Below, piece by piece: positions 12,839-23,148 of a stretch of DNA of 64,000 nt. The translations under genes and the position numbers were made by a program. Position 1 is the first letter of the stretch, and each line of letters opens with the position of its first letter. The notes beneath the pieces are model-generated. The model was not told where the DNA came from. It worked only from the letters and a program-made list of their open reading frames with translations, and did not search any database. Source of the stretch: Thamnaconus septentrionalis (Eukaryota > Chordata > Actinopteri > Tetraodontiformes > Monacanthidae); NCBI GenBank assembly GCA_009823395.1, contig CM020507.1:3495501-3559500 (forward strand). The letters run 5' to 3'.

Positions 12839-15800
12839 GTTTCTGGTTATTGTCTGATGTGCCACACGCTGAGTCTAATGGTGCTCGTACCTCCTAGAAT
12901 TGCTCGCCGTCAGCGCTGCCTGCACATCAGCTCCAGTGTCATCCAGCCTGACGGTGCGAAGGAGCTCGTCGGGCTTTCAGCAAGTGCGAGCAGTTTGCAC
13001 CCCTGTCTGTCCGATTACTAACGTCCTGATAGATATGAGCGTCGGCTCACAAACACAGATTCGTGGCATTGCTGCCATGCGATTGGCTGATGAACAATTT
13101 CACATCAACAAGCAATGGACCTGACATGTACCTAATAAAGTGGCCGGAGAGTGCAGAGCCGTATAGACACTTCTCTTTTTTTTTTGTCCGTTGATTCTGT
13201 GTTTGGCAGTGTAATGTGACATTCTAAATTTTAGATTTTTTTCCGCCTCGACCTCGAGCGTGTCAGTGGCTGTGAGGATCAGGTGGTGCAACTGTTGGGG
13301 TCGGCCCGCCATCATCAATCTCAGGAGCCACCTCCGTAACGCAGGTCCGGGCCGTGAGGGCTCATAATTAGCTAGCTGATTAGAATTTGCACAGCGCGGA
13401 TCATGGCGCCCTAATGAAAGAACAATGAAGGCGCCAGGTGCATCCATCCATCTTGCAGCTAAACTGCATCACATATCTCCTCGACAACCTCCCCCCCCTT
13501 TCCCCCACTGTCATCCTCCCCACCGTGTATGTTTGTTGTCGCTGCTTGAAACAAAAACACCCTTCGGCTCAGGGACGCTGTTTGTTGACAGAACCCCGGT
13601 GTGGATTTCGGCGATGTCTCCGAGCGATTGGCCCTGAGGAAGAAGCTGCAGTGTCGCAGCTTCCGCTGGTATCTCGAGCACGTCTACCCGGAGATGCGCA
13701 TCTACAACAACACCATCACGTACGGCGAGGTGAGGAATGCATGTCCCTGCTTCCCGGGTTTGTTAGCAGCGTTTAGAGCGGGTTGACTTTGTCAAGTCTG
13801 TCACACAGCTGCAGTTTGACTGTGAAACTTTAAAGGGCTTTGATCCCACAAAATGATATGGAAGTGTTATTCAATTGTGGTTTGCCAGAGGAGGCGGATT
13901 TTCTTTCCTTTTCTTTTCTTTTTTTTTTAATAAACATTTCCCTGCACGGGAGACATGAGACCTTTGTACCCAAATCAACACTCAAAATGAAACTTTCGTT
14001 TCAACAGCCGAGTGTCCTCGCGCACACTGACGAAGGATCACAATTATTTTGGAGCGGATTAGATTTCCACGAGAATGAGATTAAATGCGACTCTTATTAG
14101 TTTCCCGCTTGCGATGTGATTGTTTGGGGATCGGCAGCGGACGCCGAACAGTCATGGGTGGGAAACAGGATTATGTCAGGCGAGAGAATCGTCAGGCAGC
14201 GTTCAGGACCTCGTCTCTGCTCCCATCAGCTTCAGCACTGGATAACAGAGAGAAATCAATATGCTCCATAGATATGGCGTGGGATTACATCAAATCAGCC
14301 TCCCCCATTGGTCAACGGCACGCGAATTTACGGCCGCTGCCTCCTGGGCTCCCCGAAGGCTCGCCTGACTCCCGCCGCCTGCCGGCTAATGGATTCCTGG
14401 GAGAGGCGGCCACTTAAGTGGCACTATTTCAGATCTGTCGCCGAGAATTGTGTTGCCGCGCAGCTGCTGCCACAGGAGTGAGTCTCATCCGTCAGCGAGC
14501 ATCAGCGCCGCACCCGGGTGGGTGCGCTGACCGGACCAGCCGAGTGGAACCTCGCCTGACAACGGCCCCGCGATAGATCTGTCACAACCTGGAAATGAAG
14601 CGCTACACATTCCAATCACACAGAGCTCGGCGCAACACTAACCCTGCCATCTGGAGGCCTGCGGGCGGGGGTTGGCGGGGCGGGGGAGGTGGGGGAAGAG
14701 TCTGCAGCCGGCTGCTGCATGATGATGTCCCATCATGGACGGGTCATTACTTTGAGATGATGCGGGAGCCTGCGCTGTAAACGCTCAGTGGTGGATCTAG
14801 TCGACGGGAAGCTCAGGGAGAACCACGAAGAATCTCTCTTTCTGGAACATTAGGCTGAGGATCCCACATCCCATCATTTTTCCCTGGTCTTCTGTGAAGC
14901 AGCCCTGGATGATGTTACTCAAAACAACATATTTAGCCCTCTGCTTAAGCTGGTGCTTTGTCTGGACCTTGCACTCGTTTGAGGTGGATGCCAAGGAAGA
15001 AATAGACTCTAGCAGGGAATGTCAGGAAACAGGGAAAGATGTTTTTACCCCCGGTGACATCACAGTTAGATCTCTTGGGGCCGTGTGTTTAACAGACACA
15101 CTCCAAGACAAAACAGAAGTAGTGGATGCAATATTCTCATTCCTGTGGAGTTCTTGCAGAGGACAGAGACACCGGTGACTGGACGGAAGCATTACATCCT
15201 TCCTTTAAATACTTTAAGTTTTCCGGGTTGAGATAAGCCGCGATTCAGCGGCTTACCTCAACCTGAGCTGCTTCAGGTGTGATCATCCACTTTAGCCCTG
15301 CGGAATTTCTAAAGATAGGAAGCACCTAATCCTGCTTGTCTAAAGGCTACAATATTTCAACACTGCAAAACTTATTCCATAACTTTTTATTGACTCTTTC
15401 TGCTATTTAGAGTAAAACAATGACACGGTGCACTGTTGGCTTGTTTTATGTGTTTAAAAGCTGAATTCCTCTGATGTCCCTCAGGTGAGGAACAGCAAAG
15501 CCAGCGGCTACTGCCTGGACCAAGGAGCCGAGGACGACGACAAGGCCATCCTGTACCCCTGCCACGGCATGTCCTCACAGGTCAGGACCCACCCACCCAC
15601 CCCCGTAATGTCTTTCCATATTTGAAAAAGCCTAATATGCTGCCCATGAATACATTAATAAAAGTGCTCACACGCAGTACAATAAAACTAATTTGGTTTT
15701 CCTACAAATAAGATGGTTCTCATTTATATATAAGAATATACATAGAGCAAGGGTCTTGTTCCCAGTTAGCTGCCATCTTGTCCTATCATATTTCTAAGGA

Positions 15801-17537
15801 AGCCTGGTGTGGACAATCCAGCTGCCTGACTGCACGTTTTGTATTTGGGGTGAAGCTTGTGTTCTTAAATAAACCAACAAAGGAAAGGTGGACGAGTATC
15901 AAGGTTTGTGTGCAAAGGTCACCGTAGTTCGCTGGCAAACTCAGGAGAGGTAGGGGAAGTGAAAGAGCGCAGCAGTCTAAAATACAACCAATTGATGTTG
16001 CCGTTTCTTCTCAAAATGCTGCACACGAACAAACCTGGCATGATGCAAATGTCTGGTGGCCACCGAGTGGTGGCAGCAACTGCAGACAGCGGCACAGAGA
16101 TCAGGATCCCACCACTCACTGTCATGGGTGGAGAACTTGTCACCGGCTTTACGATATGGATCAATTTGAAACCACTGAGACCGAGCGACGACTCTCCTGC
16201 TGTGTGCTGTGTGTACTTTGGAACCACAGACACACATCAAAAAAATCCTGGCCTCTCCCGGAAAACAAACAAAGATGAATTCTTGTCTCTCGCTATGATA
16301 AGATTACAGCGGTGACCGACATTACTGCACGCAGGCATAATTCAATTTTTGCGGCTTAAACCGATTTTTCGTTCTTACCATTGCATTCCTAAACTTGTGA
16401 CAGACTGTTGTTTTTTTTTTTTAGGTTGCCTGCGTGTCTAATTCTGATAAATAATCCAAACCTGAGGCTGTGTCTCACCTCTCATTGACGCAGCAGTAGG
16501 ACGGTTAAACCGCTGCTTCTCCGTGTAAATAAAACACCTTTCTGTACGCTGTAAATCCTCCTCACTAGCACCGACAAGTGACCCTGAAAGTGGATTAGTG
16601 TTCACTGCATAAAACAGACAGAACAGCTCTCGGCGTATCGAGTTGATGAGTCACTGGCATTAAAGGTTTTTGCATAGAATTGTTTGTGTTAAAGGTCCCA
16701 TGTGATGCGAAAAATGATAACATTTCATGAAAAATGTTGGCGTGAATTCATCGTTTTGCTTATCATTTTGGTTTCTGCCCACTTTTCAGATATTGTGTGT
16801 TTAAAAACAAACAAAACAGCAAAGATATGGAAGTGCAGTTGTCGTCATGGTGAAATATGGCGGTGCAAGATGCCAGCTAACTGGTAGAAAGACCCTTGAT
16901 CTCTGTGTATTCTTATATATAGATAGAACTATGGGAAGGAAAATCAAATGATTTTTATTGTACTGTGAGTATAGACTTTTATTAATAAATTTATGGGCAG
17001 GATATTAAGCTTTTACCAATGTGAAAATCATAAATCAGGCCAAATTTTACACACTGGACCTTCAAGCTGCATAAAAATCTTTAAATACATGCATAACCCA
17101 GAAGTCCTGCTGGTGGCGCCACATACAGGATGTGCCAGCTTCTCGGCCAGGCAACAGTGCCCATGTATCGCATCCCAGCGTGTTTGCGACGTTAATGAGC
17201 TCATTACGGCGCCTGAGACCACCTTGACCTCCGACTGCATCCGGACGGCGGCGAGGCGACGAGGCGACGAGGCGTCTCGTGTTTGCGGGTTAATTGGCTC
17301 GGCGAGAGCCGTTTTCCCCCGCATTAATTATTTGTTGCAATCCCATTTCCGCCGTATTAGCGCACAAAGAGAGCCGCCGCTCTGAGGCGTAAACAGGTAT
17401 TAGAAGGAGATTATGTGCGAGGGGTTTTCGCTCTCCGAGTTCAAGACGGAGGAGTCGCGAAGAGGCGGAGCGCCGGAACGCTGCAACACGACGTCCCGCG
17501 TCGCAGCCACGATTGTGCGTTCAGCTGCTGTCATACA

Positions 17538-17569
<32 letters not shown>

Positions 17570-19381
17570 CGCATGCATATTTGACATCTGTTTTTTCCGG
17601 GGACGATCACCCCTATAAATAATAAATAAATGCAGAAGAAGCCTTACGTAACAGATATTTATCACCGCAGAGTGTTTCATGCGCAGGAGTGAAGAGGGAG
17701 GGATCAAGTTTTGGCCAGGGGGAAATAAACAAACATGGTGGCATCGATCAGGTTTACACGCTGTCAGCGCCCCAGCACGTGCAGCAAGGACGCAAACTAA
17801 ACTGAACCACCAGAGCGAAATTGTTTATTTGGCCCACATTTAGCAAAGATCTGAGTCTGTTACGTAACGTGAAACGCATCTGACTGATTCTGATGCTATT
17901 GTTTCTGCATCACTTCAGACACCAAATAATAAGAAAATTAAAAATAAAAAGCAGTTGTTCTCAAGACATGTCCAACACAGCATTAATCATTTTGTGCCCT
18001 TTTTTTTCAGATCAACGGTCCAAAACATTTATTATTTGTAGTTGTTTTTTGATCAAAATTCAATTTTTCTGTGGACAAAAGAACATTTTTGACGGACCAA
18101 ACGCCCCTGAGACCCAGCAGCATCGTCACGTCACATCTCAGACACTGTAGCGATTTCCTCCTGTTGTGTTCTTTCTGAGAATTTCCTGTTTTGTCCCTGT
18201 TTAGAGTCAAATTTAAAGATTGTTGTAGATGTTGTAGTTTATCTTAACTCTTGTCTGACGTGTGTGTGTGTGTGTGTGTGTCGCAGCTCGCCCGCTACTC
18301 CACTGAGGGCCTCCTCCAGCTGGGGCCATTGGGGTCGACCACCTTCCTGCCTGACACTAAATGTCTGGTTGACGACGGCAGAGGACGAACCCCCCGGCTG
18401 AAGAAGTGCGACGCCGTCTCCAGGACCTCACAGAGACTTTGGGACTTCACACAGGTAAAAGTGTACCAGACAAATACTGCAGTACTATTACTACTATTGC
18501 AACTATACATAAAAAAAAAATCTAAGGTGTTTCAGCAAGTTTGCACCCACATGTTTCTCTTATGGCCTTTGCAGAGCTGCAGAGTTAGTCAGAAGCAAAC
18601 TTTGGACTTGTACAATAATTTCCGACGCACAACCTTCTGGATTTTTTTTTTCTTTTATCCACCTCCTCACTGGCGCTGCAGTCAGAGGCACTCTCCGCTT
18701 CACCCGACCGCACACTAAGTTTGAGACGCCACCATCCAGATGCACCAAGTGCAGATAAAGTCTTCCCATAGCTGTTAAAGTTCAGGCGCAGAAAATTGAA
18801 AATTTAGAATTAATCTTCACACTTGACTCAGTTTGGGGCTGTAAGATTTGTACCACATCCCCGTTCATGGAAATGGTCAATAAAAACAAAACACTGTCGG
18901 GACATTTTAGTTTTCTTGTTTTGTTTTGTTTTTTTCATTTTCAATTGTGCAAACGAAAAAAGTGAGATACCAGAAAAATGGGCCAAAAGACCACAAAACC
19001 AAGAAGGCAAGGCCTTCTTTTCTGGCCTGAAGATACTTTTAAGTTAATTTTTGTTTTCATATGACAACTAAGTTATTTGCCATAGTTTTTTGTTTTCACA
19101 TCATATACTATCCACTTGGTTGCATTGCTTCCATTGTTGTAAATTAGCTAGCTGAACCGACTGGTTGGATGGGTGACGCTGCCGATGTGCTTCTGTGTTT
19201 TTGCACCTAAACCTGCCTCCTTCTTCTCTGGCAGAACGGTCCGATCATCAGCCGCGACACCGGCCGCTGCCTGGAGGTGGAGATGTCCAAAGAGGCCAAC
19301 TTCGGCCTGCGGCTGGTGGTCCAGAGGTGCTCCGGCCAGAAGTGGATGATACGCAACTGGATCAAGCACCCCAGGCACTGA
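11860..19381 (+). CDS. galnt9: Polypeptide N-acetylgalactosaminyltransferase 9-like, 3' part (5 exons, C-terminal 244 aa)
   Basis: This is the 3' end of a GalNAc-transferase gene of the GALNT9/17/18 subgroup, Golgi type II membrane proteins of the mucin O-glycosylation family; members of this subgroup are reported to have weak or no detectable transferase activity. Exons are 11860-12045, 13592-13729, 15485-15580, 18287-18454 and 19235-19381, all GT-AG and all phase 0, giving 62+46+32+56+48 residues with an uninterrupted frame. The first part carries the catalytic-domain end ([38 protein letters not shown]). The rest is a ricin-type lectin domain with [13 protein letters not shown] and CLEVE repeats, the QRLWDF and QKWMI motifs, and an NNT sequon in YNNTITYGE. 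The ending NWIKHPRH and the near-identity along its length match vertebrate GALNT9 as I remember it, better than GALNT17 or GALNT18. The transmembrane segment, stem and most of the catalytic domain are upstream of the window. The paralog call is from memory. Confidence 0.9.
12803..12834. repeat. (CA)16 microsatellite
   Basis: Uninterrupted CA run inside a galnt9 intron. Confidence 0.95.
13055..13155 (+). repeat. Dispersed repeat fragment ending GTACCTAATAAAGTGGCC
   Basis: Contains GCCATGCGATTGGCTGATGA, then ACAAGCAATGGACCTGACAT, then GTACCTAATAAAGTGGCCGG. The tail recurs at 48315-48334 and the internal block at 395-410, so this is one interspersed family with three hits in the window. Confidence 0.7.
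13592..13729 (+). CDS. galnt9: galnt9 exon, catalytic-lectin linker
   Basis: The acceptor is gtttgttgacag and the donor is GGCGAG|gtgagg. It encodes 46 residues, [18 protein letters not shown] through YNNTITYGE. The segment contains the conserved [11 protein letters not shown] block and one potential N-glycosylation site (NNT). It is phase 0 at both ends. Confidence 0.93.
13730..15484 (+). other. galnt9: galnt9 intron with a short strong hairpin
   Basis: No exon was recognised. A G-rich stretch lies at 14660-14700 and a 16-bp inverted repeat at 15226-15263. The 94-codon frame at 14894-15178 has no recognisable family. Confidence 0.85.
15226..15263. repeat. Short inverted repeat (16-bp arms, 6-base loop)
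   Basis: Left arm GGTTGAGATAAGCCGC at 15226-15241, loop GATTCA, right arm GCGGCTTACCTCAACC at 15248-15263. Fifteen of 16 positions pair. It is intronic in galnt9. It is too short for a microRNA precursor by itself. Confidence 0.6.
15485..15580 (+). CDS. galnt9: galnt9 exon, lectin alpha repeat
   Basis: The acceptor is gatgtccctcag and the donor is TCACAG|gtcagg. It encodes 32 residues, [16 protein letters not shown] through PCHGMSSQ. This is the first (alpha) lectin repeat with the CLD motif. In the active lectins of the family the CLD aspartate contacts GalNAc, and it is retained here. The exon is phase 0 at both ends. Confidence 0.93.
15612..15830 (-). mobile_element. TIR-type dispersed repeat, copy A (inverted, truncated)
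   Basis: The reverse complement aligns by eye with copies B and C, with shared blocks equivalent to AAGATGGCAGCTAACTGG, TTCTTATATAT, TTTATTAATAAA-like and ATGGGCAG. Its outer end is missing or too diverged to see. Confidence 0.7.
16691..17062 (+). mobile_element. TIR-type dispersed repeat, copy B
   Basis: Begins AAAGGTCCCATGTGATGC and ends TTTTACACACTGGACCTT. Internal blocks are shared with copies A and C (CAGCTAACTGG, TATTCTTATATATA, TTATTGTACTG, AAATCATAAATCA). Non-autonomous, no coding capacity. Confidence 0.75.
17539..17563. repeat. (CA)12 microsatellite
   Basis: Uninterrupted CA run inside a galnt9 intron. Confidence 0.95.
18260..18281 (+). promoter_or_regulatory. galnt9: (TG)11 tract immediately upstream of a splice acceptor
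   Basis: A pure GT/TG run ends five bases before the exon that starts at 18287, so in RNA a UG repeat replaces the usual pyrimidine tract. UG repeats are the known binding sites of TDP-43 and also bind CELF proteins. The human CFTR exon 9 acceptor is the classic case in which such a repeat lowers exon inclusion. A role here is inference. Confidence 0.55.
18287..18454 (+). CDS. galnt9: galnt9 exon, lectin beta repeat
   Basis: The acceptor is unusual: a (TG)11 tract runs straight into tcgcag with no ordinary pyrimidine tract. The donor is ACACAG|gtaaaa. It encodes 56 residues, [17 protein letters not shown] through QRLWDFTQ, covering the beta lectin repeat ([11 protein letters not shown] and RLWDF). 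A possible branch point is cttaac near 18244 or ctgac near 18256. Confidence 0.92.
18455..19234 (+). other. galnt9: galnt9 last intron
   Basis: 780 bases between the last two coding exons. Contains A/T-rich runs only, and no other signal was seen. Confidence 0.9.
19235..19381 (+). CDS. galnt9: galnt9 terminal coding exon, lectin gamma repeat and stop
   Basis: The acceptor is cttctctggcag and the stop is TGA at 19379-19381. It encodes 48 residues, [17 protein letters not shown] through NWIKHPRH. This is the gamma lectin repeat with CLEVE and QKW. The C-terminus is full length compared with GALNT9 of other vertebrates. Confidence 0.93.
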   Translation, partial: NGPIISRDTGRCLEVEMSKEANFGLRLVVQRCSGQKWMIRNWIKHPRH

Positions 19382-19870
19382 GGCCGCCACCACCCAAGGA
19401 GGAGGAACCTGAGAGGGTCTGGACGGCGTTCCTCACCGCCGGATTGGCTGACAGATATCTGATGGGGGCGGGGGAGGGAGGGGGTGGGGGAGGGGTTTGC
19501 AGGGCGGGCGGCTCTCATCTGCCCTCAGGCTGCACAGACTGGCTCCCGGCAACCGAGTCTCAAAGAAGAAGACGATCAATAACAGTGTTTGACGCTGTTG
19601 GAAACACACGGTCGGCATTTTCAAAAAAAAAAAAAAAAAAATCACGCTTGTACAAAAACAAGAGAGACAAGTGGCGGCCGAGTGGCGCGTGAGCGATGGC
19701 GTCCGTCTGTCCGTCCTTTTGGTTTTTCTCCTGTGAACTCACCGGATCTTCGTCAATTTGGTTCTCGAAGGTGTTTCTGTTTGTGCGTGAGCGTTTGTTC
19801 AAAGTCTTTTTCTTTTTCTTTGCTTTTTTTGTTTGTTTGTTTTTTTGTCCCCGAGCGCATCTGAGCAAAA

Positions 19871-19876
19871 AATAAA
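19871..19876 (+). terminator. galnt9 poly(A) signal, proximal candidate
   Basis: Canonical AATAAA 490 bases after the stop codon, in an A-rich context. Confidence 0.45.
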
Positions 19877-20357
19877 GAAATGAAAAAAAATCTTCAGATA
19901 TGACTGCTGTCAGTCGCCTCATCGAGGTGATTATCCGGCCAGTGGTGGCGCTGGTGGGGTGCGAGCTGTGATTTGGAAAATTGCTTCATACGTGTCGCTC
20001 CGCCACGGCAGCACGTAAAAAACAGACTTCAAAGTGGCCGCCTGTCACGCTGCGACGGACGAGGAGCTGCTGCGAGCGGCGACGGTAGCAGCGGCGGTGG
20101 CGGCAGCTCCTTTGGACTGCATTGCTCCGTGTTGACGAGAGCAATCATGTGCCTTTTTTTTGTTCCTTTCCTCGTTCTTCTTCTTCTTTTTGTGCTTCAT
20201 CCAGACCAGGGAATGTCTCTCCCGAACGCATGTACAAAATCTATTATGAATTCTTAATATATAAACCCTGTATAAAGCAGTCTTATGATAGTAATATATT
20301 GTTTAAAAGAAAAAAAAAGTGGAACACTGATATCTGTCTTCTGATAATTAATAGGAT

Positions 20358-20363
20358 AATAAA
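20358..20363 (+). terminator. galnt9 poly(A) signal, distal candidate
   Basis: Canonical AATAAA, with a T-run just downstream and a GT-rich stretch near 20435. Confidence 0.4.
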
Positions 20364-21148
20364 AAAAAACATTTTTTTGACAAGGTGACTCTGACGTCCT
20401 TCCTCTCTCACGCTTTTACTCTTTTCATTTACTTTGTATAAAGAGTTGTCGCTTGATTTCAGCTTCCCGGAGTGCATTTAGTGCTGCGTTACACTGGGGG
20501 TGGGGAAAAAAAGGCTGTGTTCTTTTGTGCGACGGTGAAAGCTGCGGCCGGCTGCCTCTTTTGTTTTTCCGGATCACGCCAACCACCTCCAGCCTCCATT
20601 AAGGGTTTTCGTGGCCGCGTGCGCTGCATTGTTCCGAGCCGCCTACGAGAAAAAGCGGCTCTGACGAGAGCACAGAGAGCTTTTCACTGATTTTCACCCT
20701 GAGAGAAGGTTCCTCTAAGCCACTCCAGTTTTCTCACATTCAGCCCGCCTCACCTTGTGGCGGAAACACTTTTACAGCCTCTTTTGACGGACGTCTTCCT
20801 AGAGACGCCCACAGATGCTGCTTCTTTTTTCGTGTTTGTTTTTTTGCGCTCTTGTCTTGCTGTTTTTCTCCAATTATGCAACGCCTCTTGTGTGGAGTGA
20901 CAACTCTCAGTGGTGATTACAAAAAAAGGGGAGCGCTGATCCTCCTCTGAGCAGTGAATGTCAAGTCATTGTTTGTCAGTCACGACAAAGCGCTGCAAAC
21001 TCTGCAGGTCAGCAGCCACTCTTATGAAAACGGGTTCACAAAACAGGCAGAAATCCGAGCGCGCTCACTTTAATTTATGAGCACAAGCAGTCAAATTTTA
21101 ATATCTGGACGTCAAATTGTATTTAAATAGGCAATTTTGCGTCATTTA

Positions 21149-21230
21149 ACCACTAGATGTGGTAGTTTTGCGCCGTGTGCAGCAAAAACAAAGCGGCTGC
21201 CTGCAGGTCCTCCGCAGTGCTGAACCTCCA
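21149..21230 (+). repeat. Diverged copy of the CCACTAG/CTGCAGGTTGTC repeat
   Basis: CCACTAGATGTGG, then GCAGCAAAAACAAAGC, then CCTGCAGGTCCTCCGCAG. Same order, more substitutions. Confidence 0.4.
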
Positions 21231-22149
21231 CCTCCAGCACACAGCAGGTATAAAATGGGATCATCAGTATAAAATCAAAGGGACGTCTCCCTTGTTATAT
21301 ATAAACACCTCAACAGGCTGGGTTTTCCTCAGCACCGAGAGGCGTGACCGGTCCATACATTCTCTGACAAGGGTAGATTTACTGCACGTTTCAGAAAGCA
21401 ACCTTGAGTGAAAAGCCCCCTCAACCCCCCCACCGCACTGGGGTTAGCCGTGCTATCAAACCAACTCGTGCCGAGGGCTCACTTTAATTTGCTTTCCGGC
21501 TGCTTTACGTTGAGAGATTGCCTTCTCCTGCCGCCACCTCGTCACGCTTCTTTGCCCCTCATCATTTCACACGAGCGATGCATCATCTGCGCTTCCTCCA
21601 AATAGGAAAAAAAAAAAAAAAAAAAAAACGTGAGGTAATATCTCACCCCGACCCTTGACAAGGTTTACAGACGCACAGCAGGCGCATATCAGGAAATGGC
21701 CTGAACTGGAAAATTATTATTCCGGCGATGTGGGTTTGCATGGACTTAACACCAGCAGAGTCATTTAACCCCGGCTGACAGAGTGGATGAGTTCATAGGG
21801 GCTTCAACCTGCTGATTTACCGCCGGCTCCCAGGAAGTGGCGCCGATGGTTGACAACAACGGCCCAGAGTGGGATTGATGCTACTTGCGGCTAAAGGTGC
21901 GTTTGCTCGATGGGGCTTGTGTGCATGTCTGAGGAAGCAGCGGAGGGGGAGGGGTGGACCTCAGCCAGATCTGTGCGGCGGCGGCGGCGGCGGTGGTGGA
22001 GACTCACCTGCATTCATCTCATTTGCATAAGGAGAAAACACCTTGGACGTGACTGGATGGAGCGACTGAGCACCAATTTTCATTTTCACTGCCCAGTTTC
22101 AGCAGATGGCAGCGACTTCCTGTTGCTGCAGGAAGGGGTTGGCGTCCGA

Positions 22150-22265
22150 TGTGCATCACAGAAAGGTTCTTGGTTCAATTCCCGGGCGGGCAAAGCCTCT
22201 CAGGCTAGAGCCAGGGTTCCCCCTGGACCTTTTTCTGTTTTTATTCCCTCTGAGTCTTGTTTGTT
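22150..22265 (+). repeat. Degenerate dispersed repeat with GGTTCAATTCCCGG
   Basis: The run CATCACAGAAAGGTTCTTGG then TTCAATTCCCGGGCGGGC resembles the head of a widespread fish repeat whose complementary part is seen at 34789-35089. The GGTTCAATTCC block resembles a tRNA B box, but no cloverleaf can be drawn. Confidence 0.4.
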
Positions 22266-22602
22266 TCTCTCATGCAGCAGGTTCCTGGAAGGCAGCGTTT
22301 CACCCCTGATTGGTCGCTGCCACCTGGTCGTGATGCTGCAATTAGGCTCACGTCCTGCAGACACACGCTGCTGATTTCCCTGAAAGACACAAGATGTCCT
22401 TGACTTTCTTTTTCTTCTTCCCTGAATCGGCTGCAACTTCTACCTGCTAGGTCACAGCTTAAAGATACACAGTGAGACTTTGGTCACTTTTTTGACTTCA
22501 AGTTTGCTCAAATTTGAGCCTGTTTAAAAGAAAACAGCATGAGTGGGTTGTTATTGAAATGCAGGGTTTAGAATTCTGTTCATAGGTGAAATTATACATG
22601 CA

Positions 22603-22624
22603 TGTGTGTGTGTGTGTGTGTGTG
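22603..22624. repeat. (TG)11 microsatellite
   Basis: Uninterrupted TG run. Confidence 0.95.
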
Positions 22625-23043
22625 CGATGTTTGAAGTTAATTTTGTGTATGTGTGAGTGCGCAGCAGAGGCGGGCGGCAGCAGGTGAGGGGGAGGCTGCC
22701 TCGCGCTGAAGCTTCACACCAGCTGACAGGGTGACACAGAGTGATGGGCCAGCGGAGGGTGAGGGTGAGGCGTGGGGGTGCGACGTGTGTGACAGGGAGC
22801 TCGATGGGGGAGGAAACGTCATCGGGAGCCTGTCGGTGTTGGATGGACAAGGACGCCACATCCATCTCACAAGCAGGAGACCCTCATTATTTCTCATTCT
22901 GATAGCGACAATCCTTTTTTTTTTTTTTTTACCCTCCTTTTCTTTTTCTTTTTTTTATGAAACTAAAAAGTCTGGACTCCAGCCAAGTCTTGAGGTGACT
23001 TCATTATTCAGACAGCTGGGGGTCGAGCCTGGAGGGGTTTGGG

Positions 23044-23148
<105 letters not shown>

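Larger units (their letters stand above)
12046..13591 (+). other. galnt9: galnt9 intron with a (CA)n and a dispersed repeat
   Basis: Begins with CCT-rich low-complexity sequence, and contains (CA)n at 12803-12834 and a dispersed repeat at about 13055-13155. No additional exon was recognised. Confidence 0.85.
15581..18286 (+). other. galnt9: galnt9 intron carrying two inverted copies of a TIR repeat
   Basis: Holds an inverted copy (15612-15830) and a direct copy (16691-17062) of one repeat, a (CA)n at 17539-17563, a GAGGCGAC-type tandem stretch near 17250-17275, and the terminal (TG)11 at 18260-18281. A 135-codon open frame at 15908-16315 has no recognisable family and I take it as chance. 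Confidence 0.85.
19382..20390 (+). other. galnt9: galnt9 3' UTR (end approximate)
   Basis: There is no coding signal after the stop. Two poly(A) hexamers are visible, AATAAA at 19871-19876 and at 20358-20363. The second is followed by T/GT-rich sequence. Open frames here in several phases are short and low-complexity. Which signal is used cannot be told from sequence. Confidence 0.55.

Noticed and set aside
15908..16315. 135-codon open frame inside a galnt9 intron
   Set aside because: It lies between lectin exons that join cleanly without it, and it has no domain signal.
22160..22200. tRNA-like B box (GGTTCAATTCC)
   Set aside because: No matching A box or acceptor stem. It fits a degenerate dispersed repeat better.
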